Positions 15,494-22,742 of a stretch of DNA of 23,556 nt are shown here, piece by piece; the stretch's first letter is position 1, and each line of letters begins with the position of its first letter. Position numbers and translations under genes: made by a program. The stretch covers positions 1-23,556 of the forward strand of contig JADJVI010000038.1 of the NCBI GenBank assembly GCA_016710645.1. Direction: 5' to 3'. Source of the stretch: Actinomycetales bacterium (lineage in GTDB: Bacteria; Actinomycetota; Actinomycetes; Actinomycetales; Dermatophilaceae). The notes under the pieces were generated by a model. That model worked only from the letters and a program-made list of their open reading frames with translations, was not told where the DNA came from and ran no database searches.

Positions 15494-15897
15494 TCGTGCG
15501 GTGCGCCCTCGTCGAGCGATCGGGCGAGGGCGGCCGGGGCGGTGTGGCGGTAGGAGGCGTCGACGAGTTCGGCGACTTCAGACCAGTCTGGTATGCCGTG
15601 CGTCAGGTCGAGCGCGAGCCACCCGTAGGCACCGACATAGCCCGGCACGACGAACCGTGGGTCAGCGAGCAATGCCTCGCGCTCGGCAGCGTCGGGGAGG
15701 ATGACGACGGACCGGGCGAGGGCTTGCGACGCGTGATCGCCCTTGATGACGGCGCCGTACATCGCGAAGACCTTGACCGTGAAGAAGTTCGGCCGGCCGT
15801 GCGAGATCTTCTCGCGGGCGCCGGGCAGGGCGAGGGCGATCTCCCGCACCCGGTGCAGGTAGGGGTCGTCGTCGGAGTATCGCGGCGGATGCGGCAT
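15490..15897 (-). CDS. MmcQ/YjbR-family DNA-binding-like protein
   Basis: 135 residues from the ATG at 15897. YjbR proteins adopt a cyclophilin-like/double-wing fold of unknown cellular role. Diagnostic segments are the LALPGAREKISHGRPNFFTVKVFAMYG region, VVILPDAAEREALL and GAYGWLALDLTHGIPDWSEVAELVDASYRHTAP. I chose this ATG over one 33 bases upstream because the domain begins shortly after it and a -10-like TACCCT lies 5 bases before it. The start codon sits inside an inverted pair of the CGGCATAC octamer. The gene converges on topA with a 4-base overlap of stop codons. Confidence 0.85.
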   Translation of the reverse strand: MPHPPRYSDDDPYLHRVREIALALPGAREKISHGRPNFFTVKVFAMYGAVIKGDHASQALARSVVILPDAAEREALLADPRFVVPGYVGAYGWLALDLTHGIPDWSEVAELVDASYRHTAPAALARSLDEGAPHD

Positions 15898-15913
15898 ACG
15901 ACAGGGTATGCCG
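15892..15913. repeat. Inverted pair of the octamer CGGCATAC/GTATGCCG
   Basis: CGGCATAC (15892-15899) and GTATGCCG (15906-15913) are perfect inverted copies with a 6-base loop. The pair spans the start codon of the YjbR gene and its putative -10 box. It could form a hairpin in DNA or RNA. Confidence 0.85.
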
Positions 15914-15972
15914 GCCGGTCGCCGCCTCACCCTGGGGCGCCGATGAAGTCCTTTCTCGATAGCTGGAAAGGC

Positions 15973-16001
15973 TTGTAGATCGAACAGATGTCCTATAGAA
16001 T
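15973..16001 (+). promoter_or_regulatory. Leaderless promoter with LexA/SOS-box-like site
   Basis: The -35 is TTGTAG (15973-15978), the spacer 17 bases, and the -10 TAGAAT (15996-16001); the ATG at 16008 follows after 6 bases. Between the hexamers, 15980-15995 reads TCGAAC-AGAT-GTCCTA, matching 10 of 12 fixed positions of the mycobacterial SOS box TCGAAC-N4-GTTCGA. LexA bound here would block the promoter. Several M. tuberculosis genes of the same 13E12/DUF222 family are known to carry SOS boxes, which supports the call. Confidence 0.65.
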
Positions 16002-16007
16002 CGAGGC

Positions 16008-17582
16008 ATGAGCCCAGCGCCGACGCGTGACGAGATCCGGGAGTTCATCGCCCGGCTCGCGCTGCTTGATGGGTGCGCTGAGGTCGACAGCGAGCGGTTG
16101 GAGCTGGTGACCCTCTTGGATTCGGCGAAGGCGGCCCTCGCCGCAGCGCAGGTCCGAGTGACGGTCGCCTTCGACGCCTCCCAGCGGGCCGCTCAGCGTG
16201 CCGCTGGCGTGCCGGTGGACAAGCTGGGCGCCGGGATCGCCGAGCAGGTGGCACTGGCGCGTCGCGATTCGCCGACGCGCGGTAGCCAGCATCTGGGCTT
16301 GGCGAAGGCGCTGGTCCACGAGATGCCCGGAACGCTCGCGGCGCTGACTGCCGGGGAGCTGTCCGAGTGGCGCGCGACCCTCATCGTGCAGGCCACTGCT
16401 GTGCTCGATCCCGACATGCGCAGGGTGGCCGATGCGCGACTCGCGGGGCGGCTGGGGACCCTGTCTGACAAGCAGGTCCGAGCTGCCGCCATGGCGGTCG
16501 CCTACGAGCTCGACCCCAGGTCGTTCGTCGACCGAGCGGCGTATGCCGTGTCGCAGCGCCGCGTGTCGATTCGGCCCGCGCCCGACACCATGGCTTACCT
16601 CACAGCGCTTTTGCCCGCGGCTCAGGCGGTCGCGGTCTTTGCGGCCCTGAATGGTGCCGCTGGTTCGGCCCATGCTGCGGGCGACCCGCGCTCTCGTGAT
16701 CAGGTCAAGGCCGACACCTTGGTCGAGCGGGTCACCGGACAATCGAGTGCGGCGGCTGTGCCGGTCGAGATCGGGCTGGTCATGTCCGAGGGCGCCCTGT
16801 TGGCCGGCCAGCACACCCCGGCGGTGTTGCTGGGCTACGGGCCGATCCCCGCCACCCTTGCCCGCGAGCTGGCTGTGGGAGGAGCGGCTGCCGGAGATTC
16901 TGCCGATGGAGAAGCGGCCGTGTGGGTGCGAAGGCTCTATGTCGACCCCGTCTCCAGCAGCATTGTCGATGCCGATCGACGCAGACGGTTCTTCCCGGCG
17001 CACCTGCGCAGGGTGATCGTCGCTCGCGACCAGTGGTGCCGCACGCCGTGGTGTGGGGCGCCGATCCGCCACATCGACCACGTAGTCGCCCATGGGCACG
17101 GCGGGCTCACCGAGCTTGGCAACGGCGCTGGATTGTGCGAGCGCTGCAACCAAGTCAAGGAGGCCGCGGGGTGGAGGTCGAGTATGACCTCGGATGAGCT
17201 GGGCCGAGCCGTCATCACGACGTCGACCCCGGCTGGCCTGACGTATTCGTCCACTGCGCCGGCCTGGAACCCCGCCCTTTCGACGCCGGAACCTCGACCC
17301 CCGCAACGCGAGGACCCTCGACCACGGCGCGGTCGACGGCTGCGGTCTCGGCAAGCGCCCTCGCTACGGGTGCCCGCGCGGCAAGTGCCCTCGCTACGGG
17401 TGCCCTCGCGGCGGGTGCCCTCTCGACAGACGCCCTCTCGACAGACGCACTCTCGACACCGGGAGCGTCGCCTCAGCGGCAAGACCCGGGTGCCGTCCGT
17501 CGCCTCGCGATTCTTTTCGCCGTCCTCATCGCACTTCTCCCCGTTCGAGCGGATGCTGATCGATTGGGCGCGCCCAGTGTGA
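16008..17582 (+). CDS. DUF222/HNH protein (13E12-repeat family), probable SOS-controlled
   Basis: 524 residues. The N-terminal ~300 residues are DUF222, the helical domain of the actinobacterial 13E12 family (RLALLDG ... HEMPGTLAALTAGELSEWRATLIV). An HNH nuclease motif follows: Cys344, Cys349, HIDH at 355-358, and LCERCNQVKEAAGW with Cys377 and Cys380. The metal-binding Cys pairs and the HNH histidines are present, so activity is possible. The role of the family is not established; mobile-element or DNA-damage functions are proposed. After ~residue 425 the protein becomes an Arg/Pro/Ser tail encoded by 15-base tandem repeats, possibly out of the ancestral frame. The promoter is leaderless with an SOS-box-like site. 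No partner methylase is nearby. Confidence 0.88.
   Translation: MSPAPTRDEIREFIARLALLDGCAEVDSERLELVTLLDSAKAALAAAQVRVTVAFDASQRAAQRAAGVPVDKLGAGIAEQVALARRDSPTRGSQHLGLAKALVHEMPGTLAALTAGELSEWRATLIVQATAVLDPDMRRVADARLAGRLGTLSDKQVRAAAMAVAYELDPRSFVDRAAYAVSQRRVSIRPAPDTMAYLTALLPAAQAVAVFAALNGAAGSAHAAGDPRSRDQVKADTLVERVTGQSSAAAVPVEIGLVMSEGALLAGQHTPAVLLGYGPIPATLARELAVGGAAAGDSADGEAAVWVRRLYVDPVSSSIVDADRRRRFFPAHLRRVIVARDQWCRTPWCGAPIRHIDHVVAHGHGGLTELGNGAGLCERCNQVKEAAGWRSSMTSDELGRAVITTSTPAGLTYSSTAPAWNPALSTPEPRPPQREDPRPRRGRRLRSRQAPSLRVPARQVPSLRVPSRRVPSRQTPSRQTHSRHRERRLSGKTRVPSVASRFFSPSSSHFSPFERMLIDWARPV
17349..17453 (+). repeat. 15-base tandem repeat, about seven units, in the DUF222-HNH tail
   Basis: Seven imperfect 15-base units (for example CGGCAAGTGCCCTCG, CTACGGGTGCCCTCG, CGACAGACGCCCTCT) follow one another, with a partial eighth. 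The first four alternate as a 30-base higher-order unit. In the annotated frame they encode a pentapeptide of the form R/L-x-x-P-S. In the frame starting two bases later they encode an Ala/Ser/Thr-rich run (SALAT, GALST, DALST). Confidence 0.8.
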
Positions 17583-17589
17583 ACCGTGG

Positions 17590-17605
17590 GGTCGACAGCT
17601 CGACC
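17590..17605 (+). terminator. Possible terminator after the DUF222-HNH gene
   Basis: GGTCGA and TCGACC arms around a CAGC loop lie 7 bases after the stop, followed by a second small GCCC-TC-GGGC hairpin. There is no T-run, so this rests only on the hairpin and its position. Confidence 0.3.
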
Positions 17606-17641
17606 TTGGTGGCCTGCCCTCGGGCTGTGCGATTCGCCGAC

Positions 17642-17672
17642 TTGACCCTCCCGTGAGGTGAGGCGCGACGAT
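17642..17672 (+). promoter_or_regulatory. MerR-type promoter with long (19-base) spacer
   Basis: A good -35 (TTGACC, 17642-17647) is 19 bases from a poor -10 (GACGAT, 17667-17672), with the dyad CCTC-CCGT-GAGG at 17647-17658 in the spacer. Over-long spacers holding a dyad are the hallmark of promoters that MerR regulators twist into activity. The ATG at 17680 follows 7 bases later, so the mRNA may be leaderless. Confidence 0.5.
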
Positions 17673-17679
17673 CACCTAC

Positions 17680-18486
17680 ATGACGGCATACGAACACGGC
17701 TTTCCCGAAGCAGCGAGCGTGGGAACGCCCGACGGTCTGACCGTGGGGCAGGTGGCTGAGCGGTTCGGCGTGACCGTGCGCACGCTGCACCACTACGACG
17801 AGATCGGGCTGCTGCGCCCGAGCGAACGCACGCGCGCGGGCTACCGGGTCTACACGGCCGACGACCTAGTGCGGCTGCGGACGATCGTCCTCTATCGGCG
17901 GTTGGAGTTCGGGCTCGATGAGGTCCGCGAGTTGCTGGATGGCGACGCACCGGTCGCGGAGCATTTGCGCCGTCAGCGCACCGCCGTGCAGAGCAGGATG
18001 GGCGAGCTCGCCGAGCTCGTCGCCGCGATCGATCACGCCTTGGAGAGTGAGATGTCCGACCGACCGATGACCGATGCCGAGCTGCGCGAGCTGTTCGGTG
18101 ACTCCTTCGACGAGGAGTACCAGACCGAGGCCGAGCAGCGGTGGGGCAACACCGATGCGTGGAAGCAATCCGCCTCGCGGACAGCGAAGTTCACCAAGCG
18201 GGACTGGGAGGCCGTGAAGGCCGAGCAACAGGCGGTCGGCGACGCCTTCGCGGCTGCGATGGATGCCGGGTTGCCCGCGACCAGCTCCGAGGCGATGGCC
18301 GCGGCGGAGCTGCATCGGGCGAGCATCGAGCGGTTCTACGACTGCTCCTACGCGATGCAGTGCGCCCTGGCGGAGATGTACCTCGCCGACCCGCGCTTCA
18401 CGGCGACCTACGAGGCGCAGCGGGTGGGGATGGCGCAGTACGTCCACGATGCGATCAAGGCCAACGCCGCCCGAGCTACCTCCTGA
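17680..18486 (+). CDS. MerR-family regulator with TipAS antibiotic-recognition domain
   Basis: 268 residues. The MerR winged helix-turn-helix is at ~20-86 (LTVGQVAERFGVTVRTLHHYDEIGLL, then AGYRVYTADDLVRL). A coiled-coil dimer helix follows to ~122, and a TipAS domain from ~130 to 262 (ELFGDSFDEEYQTEAEQRWGNTDAWKQS; CSYAMQCALAEMYLADPRFTATYE). TipAS domains bind thiopeptide and other peptide antibiotics and switch the regulator to an activator. The long-spacer promoter upstream suggests that it controls its own gene. The convergent gene, 18 bases past the stop, is an aminoglycoside-phosphotransferase-like protein. That closeness hints at a drug-response locus but does not prove a link. Confidence 0.92.
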   Translation: MTAYEHGFPEAASVGTPDGLTVGQVAERFGVTVRTLHHYDEIGLLRPSERTRAGYRVYTADDLVRLRTIVLYRRLEFGLDEVRELLDGDAPVAEHLRRQRTAVQSRMGELAELVAAIDHALESEMSDRPMTDAELRELFGDSFDEEYQTEAEQRWGNTDAWKQSASRTAKFTKRDWEAVKAEQQAVGDAFAAAMDAGLPATSSEAMAAAELHRASIERFYDCSYAMQCALAEMYLADPRFTATYEAQRVGMAQYVHDAIKANAARATS

Positions 18487-18504
18487 CCGAGCCCCGCTGG
18501 GCGA

Positions 18505-19512
18505 TCAGTCACCCGCCAGTGCCGCGTGCGCCATCGCCAGCCGGTCGGCGCAACGGCCGGGCATTGTCGCGCCGTAGTAGGGGAGGGTGACCAGGGCAAT
18601 GAGCAAGGCCCACCCACGCGAGGCCACCCAGGTCGCATCGTCCACGTCGAGGGCCTGACGCACGACCGCTCGACCGTCGGCGTCGAGCGACTCCCACCCG
18701 ACGATGAGGTCGACGGTGGGGTCGCCGATCGCCAGCCCGCCGAAGTCGAGCACTCCGCATAAGGCGCCACCGTCGTCGATCAGCAGGTTCTCCAGCACCA
18801 GGTCGCCGTGGAACCAACTCGGACCCCGCGACTCAGCCGCAGACCCCGCGAGGGCCTGGTCCCACAGCCGCAGGCAGGCGTCGAGATCGAGCCCGCGCGC
18901 CATGTCCAGGGCCCTGCACTCGCCGACCGTCGCCCGGAAGTCCTCGTCGAGCTCGGCCAGCGGCAGGCCCCGGTACCACGTCAAGTCCTCCGAGCCGACG
19001 GCGTGGGAAGGCAACGGCATACCTTGCAGATCGGCGATGAAGCGCGCGAGGTCGGCAGCCAGCAGCCCCCCGCCCGTTCCCTTCCCGGCCGATTGCGCGG
19101 CGCGCGAGGGGAGCGACGGACGGCGTCCGGGCAGCCACGTCGTGACCGACCAGCGTTCCGGGTAGCCCAGCGCCGGGTCGCCGACACCCACGACGCGCGG
19201 GACGGACACCGCGACCTGTGCTGCCACCCAGGGCAGCCACCGGGCTTCCTTGTCGATTGTCCCGCCACCCCCGGGCTGGCGAGGTAGCCGCACCAGCAGA
19301 TCCGACCCGAGCCGGAAGAGCGCGTTCGACGACCCCGAGTCCGCCAGCAGCGTGAGCGAGCGGCCGGCATACTCCGGGAAGGAACGATGGACCAGCCCAC
19401 GCACCAGCGCGAGGTCGATCGGCAGTTCGTCAGCATGCAGGGGCGTCACCGCACCAGAGTGGTCCACCCGGAGTGTCGGCGCGAGCCATGAACGCGGCCC
19501 ACGACCCGGCAT
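18505..19512 (-). CDS. Aminoglycoside phosphotransferase (APH)-family protein
   Basis: 335 residues from the ATG at 19512, 3 bases after the CapA stop. Kinase-fold motifs are intact: HGDLVLENLL (His235, Asp237 as catalytic base, Asn242) and VLDFGGLAIGDPTVDL (Asp256, metal-binding). The N-terminal lobe has SGSSNALFRLGSDLLVRLPR. A GTG at 19449 would give a 314-residue protein starting VTPLHADEL, the usual N-terminus of this family, so the first 21 residues may not be translated. Neither start has a clear ribosome site. Members phosphorylate aminoglycosides, macrolides or cell metabolites; the substrate is not evident here. It is probably in one operon with capA, which lies upstream. Confidence 0.85.
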   Translation of the reverse strand: MPGRGPRSWLAPTLRVDHSGAVTPLHADELPIDLALVRGLVHRSFPEYAGRSLTLLADSGSSNALFRLGSDLLVRLPRQPGGGGTIDKEARWLPWVAAQVAVSVPRVVGVGDPALGYPERWSVTTWLPGRRPSLPSRAAQSAGKGTGGGLLAADLARFIADLQGMPLPSHAVGSEDLTWYRGLPLAELDEDFRATVGECRALDMARGLDLDACLRLWDQALAGSAAESRGPSWFHGDLVLENLLIDDGGALCGVLDFGGLAIGDPTVDLIVGWESLDADGRAVVRQALDVDDATWVASRGWALLIALVTLPYYGATMPGRCADRLAMAHAALAGD

Positions 19513-19515
19513 CCG

Positions 19516-20829
19516 TCACGGTTTGACGACGGTCAACCCCTTGGTGTCGGCTCCCAGCGCCAGCAGCGCCTTCACCGAGCGGTCGTACACCGCCTGGTAT
19601 GCCGTGCGCCGCGCCCCGGTCAGGCTCTTGTCGGCCAGCAGGGTCGGCAGGTCGATGGTGTGCAGCAGGGGTTCGGTTGTCGAGGCCATCGCGACCGGGC
19701 GGGCCTCGGCGGCGGTGGCGTGGAACCGCCCGTCGGCACCCTCGGTGAAGGTGAAGGTCGCCAACGCCTCCGCTTGAGTCGCTGCCCGCGCGGCCGCGGT
19801 GTGTTGCTTGTGGATGAGGTTGCCCATGCCATAGGCCACCCACACGTCGCCGATCTTGTCGATGGGCTGCACGACGTGCACGTGGTGGCCGTAGATGAGA
19901 TCGACCAGCCCGGACTGCGCCAGCGCCGTGGCCACCGAGCGCTGCTGGGCGTTGGGCAGCTGCACGTATTCGTCGCCGGCATGCACCGCCACGGCGACGA
20001 TCTGCGCCCCGGCCGCGCGTGCCGCCTTGGCGTCGGCCAGCATGGTCGGGATGTCGATGAGATTGACGGCCCATGGCTTGCCGGCCGGGGTCGAGAACCC
20101 GTTGAGGCCATAGCCATACGCCAACAGCGCGACCTTGACGCCCTTGACCTCCATGATCGTGGGCGTGTTGCGCTCTTGTTCGGTCCGCGACGAGCCCGCG
20201 TGGCGAATTCCGTTGGCGTCCAACACATCCAGCGTCCGCTTGAGCCCGTCGAAGCCCTTGTCGACGGTGTGGTTCGACGCAGTGGTGCAAGCGTCGAAGC
20301 CCGCGTCCTTGAGCGCCGGCACGATGTCCTGCGGCACCGAGAAGGTGGGATAGCCGGTGTAGGGACCACCGGCGGGCGCCAGCGGGGTCTCCAGATTGCA
20401 GAAGGCCAGGTCAGCCTTGGACAGATAGGACGCGACGGGGGCGAGCATGGGCCGGAAGTTCATCCCGTTGGTGGCACCCGCGGGGTTGGTCTTGGCATCC
20501 GCTCGCGCCTGGGTGACCACGCCCTCATGTAGCAGGACGTCGCCTGCCACGGCGATGGTCACCGTCCGCCCGCCTCCCGTGGCACGAGCGGTCGACGAAG
20601 GGCTTGGGTATGCCGTGCTGCCGCCGTTCGTCGCAGCGCCTCCCGTGCTCGCCACCCCCGAGGAGCCGGCGGGACCGGTCGTGGCAGCAGTCCCACCGGC
20701 TGGCGGCGTAGGAGCGCTGGGTCCGGTCGTGGCTGCGCTCGAACACCCAGCGGTGGCCAACAGCGCGGCAAGCATCAGACCCCCCGTGCGCGCGGAGGTG
20801 AGGCGAGACGGCATACCCCGACGTGACAT
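19516..20829 (-). CDS. CapA-family (PGA_cap) metallophosphatase-like lipoprotein
   Basis: 437 residues. A signal peptide ends in the lipobox TAGC with Cys29, predicting a lipoprotein anchored outside the membrane. A Ser/Thr/Gly/Ala-rich linker (30-90) leads to the PGA_cap domain. Its motifs are AVAGDVLLHEG (Asp97), CNLETPL (Asn145, Glu147), TASNHTVDKG (Asn186, His187), VAVHAGDEY and YGHHVHVVQPI, the metal-binding pattern of calcineurin-like phosphatases. CapA proteins were named for poly-gamma-glutamate capsule synthesis, but no capB, capC or capE is near, so that role is unlikely here. A -10 box TAGTTT lies 6 bases before the ATG, suggesting a leaderless start. An alternative ATG lies at 20814. 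The APH-like gene follows 3 bases after the stop. Confidence 0.9.
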   Translation of the reverse strand: MSRRGMPSRLTSARTGGLMLAALLATAGCSSAATTGPSAPTPPAGGTAATTGPAGSSGVASTGGAATNGGSTAYPSPSSTARATGGGRTVTIAVAGDVLLHEGVVTQARADAKTNPAGATNGMNFRPMLAPVASYLSKADLAFCNLETPLAPAGGPYTGYPTFSVPQDIVPALKDAGFDACTTASNHTVDKGFDGLKRTLDVLDANGIRHAGSSRTEQERNTPTIMEVKGVKVALLAYGYGLNGFSTPAGKPWAVNLIDIPTMLADAKAARAAGAQIVAVAVHAGDEYVQLPNAQQRSVATALAQSGLVDLIYGHHVHVVQPIDKIGDVWVAYGMGNLIHKQHTAAARAATQAEALATFTFTEGADGRFHATAAEARPVAMASTTEPLLHTIDLPTLLADKSLTGARRTAYQAVYDRSVKALLALGADTKGLTVVKP

Positions 20830-20835
20830 GTCACC

Positions 20836-20841
20836 AAACTA
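20836..20841 (-). promoter_or_regulatory. -10 box of capA-like gene (leaderless)
   Basis: TAGTTT on the minus strand ends 6 bases before the ATG at 20829. No ribosome site is present and no convincing -35 is seen. The 52-base gap is shared with the divergent tmk promoter. Confidence 0.5.
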
Positions 20842-20869
20842 GCCTGGCCGCGTTGTCGGAGCGCTGGCC

Positions 20870-20875
20870 TAGGCT
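20870..20875 (+). promoter_or_regulatory. -10 box of tmk (leaderless)
   Basis: TAGGCT ends 6 bases before the GTG start at 20882. There is no Shine-Dalgarno, and no -35 at the normal distance. Confidence 0.5.
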
Positions 20876-20881
20876 TCCCTC

Positions 20882-21547
20882 GTGACCCAGCCACCCAGCA
20901 GCCCGCCGCCCGAGCGTGGGCTGTTCGTCGCCTTCGAGGGCGGCGACGGGGCCGGCAAGTCCACCCAGGTGCGGTTGCTCGTGACGGCATTGACCGCCGC
21001 CGGCCGCAGTGTCGTCGTGACCCGTCAGCCCGGCGGCACCGAGCTCGGCAGCCAGATCCGCGACCTGCTGTTGCACGGCGGTGAGGTGAGCCCGCGGGCC
21101 GAAGCGCTGCTCTTCGCCGCAGACAAGGCCCAGCATGTCGACCACCTCATCCGGCCCGCGCTCGACCGTGGCGAGGATGTCGTGACCGACCGTTACACCG
21201 ACTCGTCGATCGCCTATCAGGGGGCCGGGCGAGACCTCGGCCCCGACGAGATCCACCGGCTGCTCGACTGGGCCGTGGGCGGGCTCTTCCCCGACCTCAC
21301 CATCGTTCTGGATGTGCCCGCCGAGGTGGGTCGGCAGCGCCGCGGCAGCGTTCACGACCGCCTCGAACGCGAGCACGACGAGTTCCACGACCGGGTCCGC
21401 CGCCACTTCCTCGACCTTGCCGCTGCCGCTCCGGCGCGCTATCTCGTCGTCGACGGCACCCAGCCGCCCGCGCGGCTGCACACCGAGATCGTCACCCGGC
21501 TGCACGGCATACCGGCGCTGGCCGGCCTGCGGGAGGCGAGCGGATGA
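20882..21547 (+). CDS. tmk: Thymidylate kinase
   Basis: 221 residues. It phosphorylates dTMP to dTDP with ATP, an essential step to dTTP. The P-loop EGGDGAGKST is at residues 19-28, followed by TRQPGGTELG (47-56), where most family members have Glu instead of Gln49. The DRY motif is at 103-105 (DRYTDSSIAYQGAGR), and a LID-like DRLERE lies near 161. The start is the GTG at 20882, positioned for a leaderless mRNA. The stop overlaps the holB start as ATGA, so the two are cotranslated. tmk-holB pairs are widely conserved in bacteria. Confidence 0.96.
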   Translation: MTQPPSSPPPERGLFVAFEGGDGAGKSTQVRLLVTALTAAGRSVVVTRQPGGTELGSQIRDLLLHGGEVSPRAEALLFAADKAQHVDHLIRPALDRGEDVVTDRYTDSSIAYQGAGRDLGPDEIHRLLDWAVGGLFPDLTIVLDVPAEVGRQRRGSVHDRLEREHDEFHDRVRRHFLDLAAAAPARYLVVDGTQPPARLHTEIVTRLHGIPALAGLREASG

Positions 21548-22713
21548 GCGTCTGGGACGACGTCGTCGGACAATCGCAGACCGTCCGCACGCTCAGCCAC
21601 GCCGCTGCCGACCCCGCCGCGATGACCCACGCCTGGCTGCTCACCGGGCCGCCCGGGTCGGGGCGCTCCACCGCGGCGCGCGCCTTCGCTGCCGCGCTGC
21701 AGTGTCCCGAGCACGGCTGCGGGGTATGCCGGGAATGCCGCACGGCGCTCGACGGCACCCATGCCGACGTCACCGTCGTCGCGACCGAGGGGTTGTCGAT
21801 CAAGGTCGAAGACACCCGAGCCTTGGTGCAGGAGGCGGGCTTGCGGCCCTCGGTCGGGCGCTGGCGGGTCATCGTCATCGAGGACGCCGACCGGCTCACC
21901 GAGCGGGCCGCCGATGCCCTGCTCAAGGCCCTCGAAGAGCCCACGCCGCGCACGGTTTGGGTGCTGTGCGCGCCCTCGCTGGAGGACGTCATCATCACCA
22001 TCCGGTCGCGCTCGAGGCACGTGCGGCTGCGCACCCCGCCGGTCGCGGCGGTGGCTGAGCTGCTGACCCGGCGGGACGGCATACCGGAGACCATGGCGGG
22101 GTATGCCGCCCGCGCGGCGCAGAGCCATGTGGGGATGGCCCGGCGGCTGGCTCGAGACGAAGCGGCGCGCAACCGTCGTCATGAGGTGATTTCGCTGCCG
22201 CTCAAGATCAAATCGGTGGGCCTGGCGATCGGCGCGGCCGCTGACCTCGCCGGGATCGCCGACGAGGAGTCGGCTGCCTCGTCGACCGAGCGTGACCAGC
22301 GCGAACGCACTCGACTGCTGGAGACCCTCGGCGCCGATCCGGGGGCGCGCACCCAGCCACCGCACATCCGGTCGCAGTTGTCGGCCTTGGAGCGGGAACA
22401 GAAGGCGCGGGCGACCCGGCACGGCCGCGATGTCGTCGACCGGGCGCTGGTCGACCTGCTGTCGATGTATCGCGACGCCCTCGTGGTCCGCAGCGGTGCC
22501 ACTGTCGGTCTGGTCAACAGCGAGGCCATCGATCAGGTGCGGGCCTTGGCCGCGGCGCTCACTCCGGAGCGACTGCTGTCGTGCATGGACGCCATCGGGG
22601 AGGCACGCGAGCGGATCAACCTCAACGTGCCGCCCCTGCTGGCCCTGGAAGCGATGGCGGTGTCGCTGCAGCTGCCGACCGGGCCCACTGGGCCACCCGC
22701 CGCGGTCAGCTAG
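21544..22713 (+). CDS. holB: DNA polymerase III subunit delta prime
   Basis: 389 residues. It is a clamp-loader subunit that helps place the sliding clamp on DNA. The AAA+ domain starts VWDDVVGQ, with the P-loop-like GPPGSGRST (35-43) carrying Arg41 in place of the ATP-binding Lys. This is tolerated because delta prime is usually not an ATPase. A zinc knuckle follows (Cys54, Cys59, Cys62, Cys65), then VIVIEDADRLTERAADALLKALEEP, and TIRSRSRHV at the sensor or arginine-finger position. A ~170-residue C-terminal collar region completes it. GGAGG lies 8 bases before the ATG, and the start overlaps the tmk stop. Confidence 0.94.
   Translation: MSVWDDVVGQSQTVRTLSHAAADPAAMTHAWLLTGPPGSGRSTAARAFAAALQCPEHGCGVCRECRTALDGTHADVTVVATEGLSIKVEDTRALVQEAGLRPSVGRWRVIVIEDADRLTERAADALLKALEEPTPRTVWVLCAPSLEDVIITIRSRSRHVRLRTPPVAAVAELLTRRDGIPETMAGYAARAAQSHVGMARRLARDEAARNRRHEVISLPLKIKSVGLAIGAAADLAGIADEESAASSTERDQRERTRLLETLGADPGARTQPPHIRSQLSALEREQKARATRHGRDVVDRALVDLLSMYRDALVVRSGATVGLVNSEAIDQVRALAAALTPERLLSCMDAIGEARERINLNVPPLLALEAMAVSLQLPTGPTGPPAAVS
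22077..22108. repeat. Inverted pair of the octamer, 9-base arms
   Basis: CGGCATACC (22077-22085) and GGTATGCCG (22100-22108) are perfect inverted copies 14 bases apart, inside holB. Confidence 0.8.
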
Positions 22714-22729
22714 GCGCGGCGCGGCGGGA

Positions 22730-22735
22730 TAACCT
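22730..22735 (+). promoter_or_regulatory. -10 box of the peptidase lipoprotein gene (leaderless)
   Basis: TAACCT ends 7 bases before the ATG at 22743. The upstream sequence is GC-only with no ribosome site. The box lies in the 29-base gap after holB. Confidence 0.5.
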
Positions 22736-22742
22736 CAGCCGC

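Noticed and set aside
17349..17453. 15-base repeats as a CRISPR array
   Set aside because: The units abut without spacers, vary in sequence and lie inside a coding frame; no cas genes are present.
16008..17582. HNH protein as part of a restriction-modification system
   Set aside because: No methylase or specificity gene is nearby, and the DUF222 domain places it in the 13E12 family.
19516..20829. CapA-like gene as part of a capsule locus
   Set aside because: No capB, capC or capE partner and no glycan or polymerase genes in the window.
21646..21672. Arg in place of the P-loop Lys in HolB as a sign of a dead gene
   Set aside because: Delta prime subunits generally do not hydrolyse ATP, and the rest of the protein is intact.
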